In this document: one piece after another, positions 14,284-23,536 of the stretch | Layout: every line of letters begins with the position of its first letter | Numbering within the stretch: position 1 is the first letter of the stretch | From: Cinnamomum chago | Lineage: Eukaryota; Streptophyta; Magnoliopsida; Laurales; Lauraceae | Assembly: GCA_038049695.1 (NCBI GenBank) | Contig: CP142457.1 | Coordinates: 62,864,501-62,928,500 of the forward strand | Direction: 5' to 3' | Length of the DNA stretch: 64,000 nt | Program-made: the position numbers and the translations under genes | Notes under the pieces: generated by a model | Told to the model about the DNA's origin: nothing | What the model saw: the letters and a program-made list of their open reading frames with translations, nothing else | Databases searched by the model: none

Positions 14284-15611
14284 GGAGATGCTCTTATGAG
14301 AGATATTTTTCACTTTATATGAGAGATAAGGGTGGGGGCCCTCACATCCATATACAATGCCAACAACTTAAATGTGTGTGTGTGTGAGAGAGAGAGTACA
14401 ATAAAAATGAAAGCATACAATAGGCATGCGGGGAAGTGCTAATTCATTTTTTGTTCTTGCATTGTATGATACTGTTTTTCCTATATCTTGGGTGCACCAG
14501 GTGCATCATCCTTTTTTAAATGGTACTTTTCTCGCCTTTGCACTGCAACTAACGTGCGCTCATTTGCTTGTAGGAAGATGTCGACAAAAATTTCAGAAGC
14601 AAAAAGGAGACCCAGCTTCATCCTTGTGTCCAACCAACAATTGTACAAAATAGCTTTAATAAAGATACACTAGCGACATTGAACCCTGATAATTCCCATT
14701 GCAGACTAGCAGGATTAACTTCAAATACAGAAAATAGCCAAGATACTTCATCCTTTACTTGTCAGATGCTTCCCGTCAGCTCATCTTCTCTTCCTGAAAA
14801 AGCAGATTCTGGGGAGAGGTTGAGGCTGATGGATACTGTGACTTTGTTAGAAGCAAATAGGTGGAAGGAGCCCATAGGAGAACAGAGCTCCTGGGAGTTG
14901 GGTTCTAGCAGGAAACGCCCACACTCAAAACTTCCAGATGCAATCTTAGAGACTTCTGGTGTAAGTTCGAAGGAAGCTACTCAAACTATGGCATGGAAAG
15001 AGAAGAAATGCTTACAGTTGGATGGAGGAAACAGTTTCAAGAAAATGAAGAGGTGCAATGATTTGAATGTTCGATCTGTTTCTCATGAACAGACTTTTCA
15101 GAACGGATTTCTTACTAAGATACTTGGCCTGGATCCGAACTCCCTACACAAGGAGCAAAAAGACGTTTATGCATATAATGACACCAGTGTTCTTGAGAAT
15201 TCAAAAACTACTGAAATATACTTGTTTCCTGTTGATTCAGGGAATGCCAGGGATTTGAAATCAGGCAATTCCATTCCATGGCAGATACTCCCATCGGACG
15301 AAAACTTACCTGACACTGATGTCCCAAATCTTGAGCTTGCATTGGGGGCTGGAAAGAAACAATCAAAGCAGGGATCTTTGCCTTTGTTTGGTCAATTAAG
15401 GGCTGAGGACAATAATCGGAACAACCTTCTAAACCCTGCTACAAGTGATGGTGATGATGATTTGTCAGCTTCTCTTTCTCTCTCCCTCTCTTTCCCTTTT
15501 TCTGAGAAGGAACAACCTAGAAAATCTGTATCAAAAGTAGAGCATCTCTTGCCCAAGAGGCACCGTGTCAACACATCCCTGCTACTTTTTGGTGGCTTTA
15601 CAGACTCTTAG
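5164..15611 (+). CDS. AIPP2: AIPP2/PAIPP2-family PHD-finger protein
   Basis: Eleven coding exons keep phase at every junction: 5164-5211, 5975-6199, 6361-6414, 6952-7037, 7148-7683, 7815-8318, 8435-9263, 9369-9596, 9692-9816, 10046-10776 and 14574-15611, about 1467 codons. Features in order: a PHD finger from about residue 111 (VCDICGDAGREEMLAICSRC, then HTYCM and a C-terminal CEEC); a CCHC zinc knuckle at about 583-596 (CHRCSKAGHTAQFC); the family-specific block at about 752-894 (IWQGGF, DGIQAH, ATEDNIALYFFAKDLE, LLIFPSN, LFFLWAVF); three 34-residue repeats at about 897-998; and the family-typical end LLLFGGF. In Arabidopsis, AIPP2 and its paralogue bind histone H3 through the PHD and join BAH readers (EBS/SHL) and CPL2 to repress transcription in the nucleus. 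The start is the first ATG after an in-frame stop, in a weakly conserved region; an upstream coding exon or a frame change near 5134-5211 is possible. Confidence 0.88.
6426..6500. repeat. (CT)n-(GT)n compound microsatellite
   Basis: About 43 bp of CT repeats run directly into about 32 bp of GT repeats. The tract starts 11 bp after the donor of the third coding exon (exon end 6414), so it lies at the very start of that intron. Confidence 0.97.
10099..10404 (+). repeat. Three in-frame 102-bp coding tandem repeats
   Basis: Units start at 10099, 10201 and 10303, each exactly 102 bp (34 codons, from CLESLSHS to VVAS). The only difference I see is g to a at the end of the third unit, changing Ala to Thr. 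They follow directly after the conserved LFFLWAVF block of the PHD-family protein, in the same exon. The length being a multiple of three preserves the frame. Near-identity implies recent duplication or a collapsed or expanded assembly. Confidence 0.95.
11174..13588 (-). mobile_element. Solo LTR 1 (Gypsy-like), intronic
   Basis: It starts TGACACGACCC and ends GGGGTGTAACA, flanked by a perfect 5-bp target duplication GTATT at 11169-11173 and 13589-13593. Read on the minus strand it begins TGTTACACCCC, a common start of plant Ty3/Gypsy LTRs, hence the assigned strand. It is 2415 bp long and has no gag-pol coding, so this is a solo LTR left by unequal recombination. It lies inside the last intron (10777-14573) of the PHD gene. 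It is homologous end to end with the element at 20940-23531; for example both contain 'cctgtaatgccatcaataac'. Confidence 0.93.
12470..12680. repeat. TCGA-centred palindromic motif cluster in LTR 1
   Basis: About seven copies of variants of cGGTCGACCg occur in 200 bp (near 12471, 12487, 12515, 12532, 12558, 12642 and 12663). The core GTCGAC is self-complementary. The equivalent part of the sister LTR carries a different palindrome. Confidence 0.85.
13700..14400. repeat. AT microsatellites flanking a repeat-like block
   Basis: (TA)n tracts at about 13738-13761 and 14229-14281 bracket about 470 bp of non-coding DNA; a (GT)n(GA)n tract lies at about 14373-14396. The block ends in 'ggggagatgctcttatgaga', shared with the hairpin at 2302-2342. 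It may be a small non-autonomous element, but I could not define two matching termini. Confidence 0.4.
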
Positions 15612-16300
15612 TCTCTCAGACATAGATTTCCTTTAAATTTTCAGCACCTAAACATTGCTAACATATACCAAGATCTTTGGGGATCAAAGTTGTGTTTTAT
15701 TAGATCCCATCCACCATATGTTTATAGCCACACAGGACTGATTTGTGCTTTGTTTTACTTTCAATCTCGGGATGCAGTGTCACGGCTGTTTGTATATAAG
15801 AAGAGCAAGTTCATGCAGGACTTTTTGGCAGATTTGTTGTTTATTGGAAGCTGTCGCTTTAAATGTTTCTCATCTTTGTATAAATGTTTCATACCTTTAC
15901 TATTTTTTGACAGACATTGGTGTCCATGGGATGATAATTGTGACATTGGAAGTGGTCAGACTGCCAAGTGTGGGAAGAAGTTGTACGATGGATCTCTCAT
16001 TTCTTCTGCGTAGCATTAAATTTGGTTTGTAAACTTAATTTTTTTATATTTATTATGAAGCTTTTTCTGAAGGGTTTATTCACAGGCATTGCTGCAGCTT
16101 CTGCTTTGTGTTCTTTGTTCGCTAATCATACATGTAATAGTCATGTGGCTCAATATTGCACAGACTATGGAGGTAAATCGAAGGGGAGAGCATAGCAGAC
16201 AATAGATCGTTGGGTGGGATGAGACAACAGCAGTTTATGTTGACATTCTTTATGTCACTCTCTTCTTTATTTATGTGCTCTGATGTTTAGTTCAATTTGA
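15612..16300 (+). other. Probable 3' UTR and flank of the PHD gene
   Basis: Non-coding, T-rich sequence immediately after the TAG stop at 15609-15611. Short open frames here match no known protein. The poly-A site cannot be fixed. Confidence 0.4.
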
Positions 16301-16940
16301 TGGTGCCTCTACTTCACAACTTAGCATTTGTAGTTAGGCTGCCAGCGTACATATGGTGAGGACAGTACGCATTGTTGTGAATGATTCGCTCTCACTTTGT
16401 ACAGACAGCTTTTGGCCATCGATGGTGCCAGAGCATCTGCAGAACCTACAGCCTTCTGTAGTAATCTAAACCAATGATTCGTGCGGGCAGAAGAAAAAAG
16501 TGAATGGAATTCAAGGCCTGAGTGTCGCCATGTCTTAAACTCTTCTCCCTCATCTGATGGTGTCTTTGAGCTTAAAAAGGGGCAAACTTAATTTCCTGTT
16601 TCTAGAGTAATATTTCCCGTTCCTTACCACCGGCTCAAATTTCACTCAATCTGAGCGAGATGCAACAGAAGTAAAGATCACATGTTATATTATTTAGCAT
16701 GCAATTAACTGACCAACGACCAAATAGTAATATGTGATTGGAGTTAAGTTTAGACCAATGCCAATACATAAAGAATGGTCTCGATGAGCAGCAGCTTTAT
16801 TAAGAAGGTTAGCCCCAGTGTGCAGGCTGATAAAATCGAAAGGATAATTCCGTTTCCCTGACCATCCCACTTTAATATTTACTATAAAAATAATAATAAT
16901 AAAGAGTATATATAAAATATGAAGTGACCGTTAGCAACAA
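16301..16940. other. Intergenic spacer, nothing recognised
   Basis: Non-coding DNA between the PHD gene and the tRNA gene. No domain, repeat or RNA structure is apparent. Confidence 0.5.
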
Positions 16941-17024
16941 GGGGTGGTGGCGCAGTTGGCTAGCGCGTAGGTCTCATAGCTTCGAGTTATCCTGAGGTCG
17001 AGAGTTCGAGCCTCTCTCACCCCA
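16941..17024 (+). tRNA. Elongator tRNA-Met (CAT), intron-containing
   Basis: The 84-bp gene has acceptor arms ggggtgg and tcacccc plus discriminator a; a D arm gcgc...gcgc; anticodon cat at 16975-16977; a T arm gagag-ttcgagc-ctctc; A box 'tggcgcagttggctagcg' and B box 'gagttcgagcc'. A short intron of about 10 nt (around 16979-16988) lies just 3' of the anticodon, as in plant elongator tRNA-Met. CCA is not encoded, as expected for a nuclear gene. It supplies internal Met decoding. Confidence 0.96.
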
Positions 17025-17030
17025 TTATAA

Positions 17031-17064
17031 TGAGGTCGAGAGAGTGCTAGCCTCTCTCACCCCA
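17031..17064 (+). pseudogene. Partial copy of the tRNA-Met 3' half
   Basis: 'tgaggtcgagag' and 'cctctctcacccca' from the tRNA are repeated 6 bp downstream, but the T loop is changed (agtgctag in place of ttcgag) and there is no 5' half. It cannot form a tRNA. It looks like a local duplication of the variable, T and acceptor arms. Confidence 0.85.
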
Positions 17065-18504
17065 CTATAAATTTTTATTTTTTTGGAAAATTGTATGATA
17101 TCAGTTCAGGATGTGGGCCCAAACCAGTATGGGTGACTATTGCAAATGTATGGAATTGACTTCACTAGGTTTTTTTCTTTGTTGGTAAAAATTTGACTTC
17201 ACTAGTTACTACAAATAAGCCAGTCAATGTGGCCCTACCATGATGGAACTCATAATCCGGCCCCCAAACAAGGGATCATCCATTCCCCAGTTGTTTGTGT
17301 ACTGTGAAGGGGGGAGGTACTTCCCCATTTGAGTATAAGTGGATATGGCAATCCCACATCCATTTTAAGTAGTTTTAAGGTATGTAGCGGATCCTATGTA
17401 TAGTTGCGACAAGGCTTTAATAATGGTGTTGAAAATTATTAATAATAATAATAATAGTATTTATATCAAAATATATAGTTTTCGATGAAATTGTGCATTA
17501 AGTGCCGGTCAATGATCTAGAGGCCAAATGAATACTCCAAATATTGGATTATATCCAACGAATGTAATAAGCGAACTTTTAGGGACTATTTTAAGGTCGT
17601 GTACTTGTGATTTTATATGAAAAAATAAAAAATAAAAAAATTAATGATGAAAAATATTCAAGTGAAAACTAGTTCCCACCTATTATATAAGAACTTTTTT
17701 GCGGGGCTCAACTAACAACCAATAGAAATCCTCTGATAATCACTAATATCAAGGATTGACACAAATTCGAATGTACTGAACCATTAGATCAAGAATTGGA
17801 TATTTTTTTGAATATGAAGCCATTGAACTTGTGGGTCACGGATGAAGGGATTAGAGGCATGAGTTTGGGGTCAAACTTGACACTTGAGGTGGTCTTACGT
17901 AGATTTTTCCATCCCCCCTGGTCCCATCTCCAAATAGAGCCCACAATTGGGCCCCACAAAAGAAATTCTAATATAACATGTGAAAACTACTGAACTAGAT
18001 CTCACCTGAATATTACCGATTAATGATAGAGTAATAATTCCACCAAGCAAAATTTGCCCATTCTCCTTTCCACTTTCCTTTCAAGGAATACCTTTGCTTA
18101 AACCATGGTCAACACAGTCAGCATCCTCCAAGGTTAGAATCCCACCTCATTGCAACAAGGCAATCCTAAAATTTTGCATGTAGAGATTCCATCAACTTTC
18201 CCAAATTCTTTTTATTCCCTAAAATAAATCTCAACGATTTTACTTCCTTAAATTCAGCTTTTATGATTTCCTAAAAATCACGATCTACAATTTGTGATTT
18301 CTTTTATTACTTAGCAGCATTAGTTATATTAGGAAAGTGTTTACTTCTCATTAATTAATCCCCTCCAACCACCAAAAGTGGAGGTCGCCCGTCGGAATCA
18401 AAGCAGCGGTCTAATCCTCTCTTCTTTCATTTTCCTTGTTTGTTTGCAGATACGACATTCTGGTTTCTCTTTGCAATTAAAACATACTACCAGATTGAGA
18501 AGAC
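17065..18504. other. Intergenic and MADS-gene upstream region
   Basis: AT-rich with an (AAT)n tract at about 17440-17455. No gene is seen. The last few hundred bases before 18505 should hold the promoter of the MADS gene, but no element could be assigned with confidence. Confidence 0.5.
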
Positions 18505-19182
18505 ATGGGAAAGAAAAAGATAAAAATAGAGATGATACAAGACAAAAACAAGAGGCATGTGTGCTTCAGCAAGAGACGCAAAGGACTCTTCCAAAAAGCG
18601 TCTGATCTTTGCACTCTCTGTGATGCTCAGGTTGCCATCATCGTCTTCTCAGGCGGTGGCAGGCCATTCGTCTTCGGCCACCCGACTGCTGACTCCGTTA
18701 TCGACCAATTTCTCAGTGCGATTGATCCAGTTCCTCCTGATGCTTCACATTCATCGCATTCGCATTCTGAACTTATCTTCAACAGAATCGCCCAACTCCA
18801 GCAGCAGCTTGACGTCGTAAAGCAGCAGCAGAAGAAGAGCCAATTGCCACTGAAAGATGAAGAATTCACGACTTGGTGGGAGCAAGTACTCGACTTAGGC
18901 GAAGGAGTCACCTGTGTTGAGGAGCTGGAGCGAGTGAAGAAAAGGTTGGAAAGCCTTAGAAGCAAAGTGCTGGAACGAATCAATAGATTCTACACAGCCT
19001 CTTCTCGTTCTTCTTCTTCTTCTTCTTCTTCTTCTTCTTCGTCTTCTGCTGCTGCATGTGGGGAGAGTGTGTGTCCGCCCAAGACCATATCGATGCAATC
19101 TGGTCCGTTGGTCACAATGGCTGATGAAGATGAGTGGATTTACGGTGAGCTTTCAGAGATTGATAGTGCATGTTACCTATGA
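18505..19182 (+). CDS. Type I (M-alpha) MADS-box transcription factor
   Basis: Intronless, 225 aa, nuclear DNA-binding factor. The MADS domain fills residues 1 to about 60 (GKKKIKIEMIQDKNKR, then FSKRRKGLFQKASDLCTLCD and VAIIVFS), followed by the FGHPTADSVIDQF stretch typical of AGL62-like M-alpha proteins. A Gln-rich, coiled-coil-prone segment (about 92-112) and a charged helix (about 132-160) follow. Next come a poly-Ser run (about 168-182) encoded by a TTC/TCT microsatellite and an acidic tail. There is no K domain, which separates it from MIKC genes. Arabidopsis relatives (AGL62, AGL23, AGL28, AGL61) act in female gametophyte and endosperm. The start is the ATG that opens the MADS domain. 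The exact orthologue is not assignable. Confidence 0.92.
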   Translation: MGKKKIKIEMIQDKNKRHVCFSKRRKGLFQKASDLCTLCDAQVAIIVFSGGGRPFVFGHPTADSVIDQFLSAIDPVPPDASHSSHSHSELIFNRIAQLQQQLDVVKQQQKKSQLPLKDEEFTTWWEQVLDLGEGVTCVEELERVKKRLESLRSKVLERINRFYTASSRSSSSSSSSSSSSSAAACGESVCPPKTISMQSGPLVTMADEDEWIYGELSEIDSACYL

Positions 19183-19326
19183 TTCTGATTGTGTATTTCC
19201 TGTTTTCTTTCTGTTTTTGTTCAATGGGTCGTATGTTGTTTGGAGACGCAATGAGAATTCTCAACTTGCAACTCTTTTTATGGAGGGGTTTTGTAATGAA
19301 TGAATATTTCTGGGTTTGATTAAAGA

Positions 19327-19332
19327 AATAAA
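19327..19332 (+). promoter_or_regulatory. Possible polyadenylation signal of the MADS gene
   Basis: An AATAAA hexamer lies 145 bp after the stop codon, in T-rich sequence. Plant signals are loose, so this is only suggestive. Confidence 0.4.
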
Positions 19333-19342
19333 TGCAATGCAA

Positions 19343-20939
19343 GAACTCACGTAGTTATGTTCTTTTTCTTTTTAATTTTAATTATGGACTTTGCTTTGCA
19401 ACCATCTTGGAATGGTTATTTGATTTGAGTTGGAATAATTACAGTTGCATTCATCTCTTCATGCATGTTTTCTCTTCAAGTGTTTTGGGTATTTAACCCC
19501 ATATTAAAAGATTAAAGATTACAGTAATCACTCATCTCCACGGGTCTAAGTTGTTGTGTTATACAATCAATGCTTTATTAATTAAGTCAACCATATCGGT
19601 GCCTTAATTGAGTGAGGATTCTTTTCCTCTTTTATATATAATCAGTTTGCCTTGAGTAAGCATTTCAAAGTCTGATTATTTGTTTGGTGGAAATCCCATA
19701 AACCAAGTTAATTCCACTTTCAGTCTTTCACATTTAAGAGCCGTCCTTCGTCCTTCAAGTGTGGCTCAGTTGGTCTGATCTAGTTTATATGTATACGAGA
19801 GTACGTGCATGAGTTCAAACCCCCAATATACTAAAATAAAAACAACATTAAAAGCCTACTGCATATTAAATATCTAGGATCTTATGGTAATGGCTTTAGT
19901 AATCACTTACAATCAAATGGGAGATGTTTTGAGCCTCCTCGGCCTTTGGTCCTTCACTTTTTAGCCCTTTTAAGTTGAAATCATTTTAATCTATCCATAA
20001 GTTAATATTTGATTTTGTAAACCACCTTTTCTACGAGTTTCATTATGATCTAGGTTAATGGTCCTACCTTTTAATAGGTAATCTAAATTCTAAACATATC
20101 ATTACAAGAACAAAGGTTCGCATCTGTGTGCAGATTGTGCAAACTTCAGGAAGAATAACATTTTCATCCTCATTACAATATTGGACATCCTCTATAAACC
20201 AAAAACCGTCTTCGCTTTCGAACCCTACCTTTTAAGTCCCACAATTGAGATCTGAGCTTGTAATCGTGATTAAAAGGTGGAAAACAGCTAATAACTCAAA
20301 TTTAAGCCGTTGGTCCTTCGTTTAGATATTTATGAATAAGTCTAGACCCTAAAAAATAATAATAATAATTTCTGTGGGCCCCATTTTCCAAGCATCAGAT
20401 GTTTAAAAGGGGAAGAAGAAGCACCAATTGACCAAGACCAAGTTCAATGCCAGCGAGTGGTGGGATCGCTACAGATAAAAAGTGTAACCACTTATGGCTC
20501 ATCTCCATATGCTTGTGGGGCCCATTCAGCCAATAATTGCAATCAGAGATGGTTAATTACCCATATAGAAAAACCAAATCAATTGGGCATCACTCAGATG
20601 TAATCCCATCAAATGCAAGGTTTAAATAAAAACCCCTCACCATGGCCCAACCACTTTCGAAACAAAACTCAACATCAACATAGTTTTGTTTGGCACGTGA
20701 AAAAAAACCGCGTAGGTTGACATATGAAGATGGCTATGCTTTCTGTACATTCCTACATCAATCTTAAGAGGAAAAAGCAAAAGCTGCATCTCTGAACTGA
20801 AAAGAGGAACAAAACAGCAGAGATATTCTCTTTATCCCCATAGTAATATCTCCAATATCATAAGAATGGAACTAAACAGTATATGCAAGAACATACGTTC
20901 TATGGCAATCAATATGTGCAGTATTTGAAGAAGGCCCAT
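19343..20939. other. Intergenic, no gene recognised
   Basis: Non-coding DNA between the MADS gene and solo LTR 2. It contains a tRNA-like SINE head (listed separately) and an (AAT)n tract at about 20357-20370. Confidence 0.5.
19758..19850 (+). mobile_element. tRNA-derived SINE-like head
   Basis: An A-box-like 'gtggctcagttgg' (from 19761) is followed about 45 bp later by a B-box-like 'gagttcaaaccccc' (from 19811), then A-rich DNA. Cloverleaf arms are not maintained, so this is a SINE remnant or tRNA pseudogene, not a working tRNA. Confidence 0.5.
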
Positions 20940-23531
20940 TGACACGACTCGAACCCGAGATTATAATTAATCCGAGTTAACCTCGAGTCGCGTCGCATAC
21001 TTACTCCCGTGAACTTAAATCACATAAAATTCACAATGGATTACAATAACACATTATGCAGAATATAAACAAATATACATTTCTCATGTATGAAACAAAA
21101 CTTATTTACACTATGAACAACCAATCACTTGCACATTTAATTACAATGCAAGGAATGAAAAGCATAAAACGTTCCAACAAATTCTACAAAGTTCTCATTC
21201 ATTTACTGTTTTCATTTTTCCAAAGTTCACTTCAATTGTTAACGCCTCATTTCCACTCAACAAGTCCCCCTATAGGAACCGGATCGGTAGTCTCCGCTGG
21301 CGCTGTGGCCTCAAAATGACCGGTATGGGTAGTTGTGCCTGTAATGCCATCAATAACACTATGAATTTGACAATTTAACAATGTATAAACAATTACATGA
21401 TTGAACATGCTAATTACACATTTAATCCGTCTAACTCATTGTTAGACCAATACAAAATCAATTTATAATCAATGAGTCTTTTATTCAAATTTGGCAAACT
21501 ACAATAACATTTCATTTTAAATCACATCTTCCTTAAAAGGAAGGGTTTTCATCTTCCATACGGAAGTATTCATATATTGTGGGATTTATTAGTGCCCACG
21601 CCAGGCCAGGGACAACTGACATCATCACGAAGCTCCGGAACACTCCCAAATAATCTCCTGCAGCAGTAACAGCTCTAATGAACTTACAGAAATCACTATG
21701 TAGTGTCAGATTCAAGTATCAATACAGTTTAACATTTAATTCCGTTCAATTACAATTTAACGAATACATTTTAATATACAAACTCAGTTAAATAATACCA
21801 ACCATTAGGTGTAATCCTCAGTTGTTTAATGTGCGTGTTATTCTTGATGGACATCACAATTTATGTGAATTTGTACATTAAAGTCCCCTTAATTAACACC
21901 CATGGTGGTAAAATAATATTAATAGCCTTGATATAATCAATAGGCTCTTTTCCTAAAATTCAGAAATTAATCCTGTAACTTTATTAATTTCGGATAATTA
22001 ATCAATAACTTATCTGTTAGCTTTAGAAGCTAATACTTTATTGTAAAATCCCATTATTCAAAATTAGGTCAACCCTTGGTTAACACTTGATCCATCTTAA
22101 CTTCAAATTTTGGAATATCATTTCCTAAAAATATCTTGGATCATACTTTAAATATTTTCCATTGACTATTTGGTCAATCGAACCTCATCACTTAGCTATT
22201 GAACATAAGTTCACTTATGTCACAAATCTCAGAACATATTAAGCTAAATCACCCTTTATTGGGTTGAAATTACCTTAAGCATCAACTTCAAGTTCGCTCG
22301 AGCGGATCCAGGTTCGCTCAAGCGGACAGTTCAGAGAAAGTTGGTCGCTCGAGCGACCAACCACACTCTCTCAATGATGACAGACAGTAGATAGTTCGCT
22401 CAAGCGGACGCTTCAAAATTTCAACTTGACATTCTAAACCATTCTTCTCCTTCTTCAAAACTCAATCATAACTTGCATATACAACATGGAACCTCCTGTT
22501 CCCTCCCTTAATCATCATTATACACCATAAAACACTTCCATTCACCATATAAACTATTCTAATACTATTTAATCAATCCTTAAATCAAGATAAATCAATT
22601 CCAAATTTTACACAACAGGTTTGAGCTCACAACTATAAATAAATCAATGAAATCTACACAAAACTAGTGTCATAATCACAATAACTATTATACTTGCTTT
22701 ATAGTCAATTTTGATTCAAAACCCCTTTCACTAGCTTGACTTGAGATCAAAAACCTCTAACCAAAACCCTCTTTAATAACCTAACATCAAGAAAATCCCC
22801 AAAACGAATCCTTTTTGAGCTATCTATGATAAATATTAGCTTTAATCACATATGAACACTTGTAAATCTAACAAAGAATCTCAACTGCTTACTTGTAACC
22901 AAAGAAAAGAAGTTCTGAAATTTTCCTCCACTCTAGCTCTAACAAGATTGAAGAAGATGAAGAAAAAGTTATAGAAATTGATCTTTCTTTCTTCAAATCT
23001 CACTTGTGAAGCTCCTATTCAGAACAACCGATGAAGAAAAAAGCTATGAGGAAGAACCTAAGCTGTCTCAGCTGCTTCAGAATAATCCACCAACTAAAAA
23101 TGGGTTTTGAGCTCATCTCAACTCTTTTTAAATAGAATTTTTACATTCAGCCCCCATATATTTTACACACTTTAAATTTAAGTCAAATCAAGACTTATTT
23201 AATTCATTTGAAGTCAAATGAAAATGCCTATGTTATAAAAATCGTTGTACTCATCAAGATACAAATGTTAGTATAAATCTCCATTGTATCCGACGAAATA
23301 CGCATAAATCCATATTTACAACAAAGTCCTTAATTCCACTAATTTGGGTCTAAATTCAACTCCATTAAACCAATCTCTTTCAAACTTGTTCATTATGCTT
23401 AATTAATTCAAGTGTGACTACTTTGATCCATTCTAGGCATTAATCACATTTAAGTTGATTAATCATGCTTAATATGTATTAATCTCAATTAATTAGAGTT
23501 AATATTGATTAACTCGGAATGGGGTGTAACA
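20940..23531 (-). mobile_element. Solo LTR 2 (Gypsy-like), intergenic
   Basis: Starts TGACACGACTC and ends GGGGTGTAACA, with a perfect 5-bp target duplication CCCAT at 20935-20939 and 23532-23536. It is 2592 bp with no internal coding. It has the same family and orientation as the element at 11174-13588, with matching blocks at both ends and in the middle ('ggaacctcctgttccct' near 22489 and 12747). The copies differ by many substitutions and indels, so they are separate insertions. Confidence 0.93.
22290..22412. repeat. TCGA/TCAA-centred motif cluster in LTR 2
   Basis: Four copies of gTTCGCTCgAGCGgA-type sequence lie near 22293, 22311, 22343 and 22395; the clearest is the palindrome tcgctcgagcga at about 22343. 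The position matches the GGTCGACC cluster of LTR 1. Confidence 0.8.
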
Positions 23532-23536
23532 CCCAT

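Noticed and set aside
17026-17064. Second functional tRNA gene
   Set aside because: Only the 3' half is present and the T loop is altered.
20940-23531. 5' or 3' LTR of a complete retrotransposon with the copy at 11174
   Set aside because: Each LTR has its own perfect 5-bp duplication and the intervening DNA holds a gene and a tRNA, so they are two solo LTRs and not a pair.
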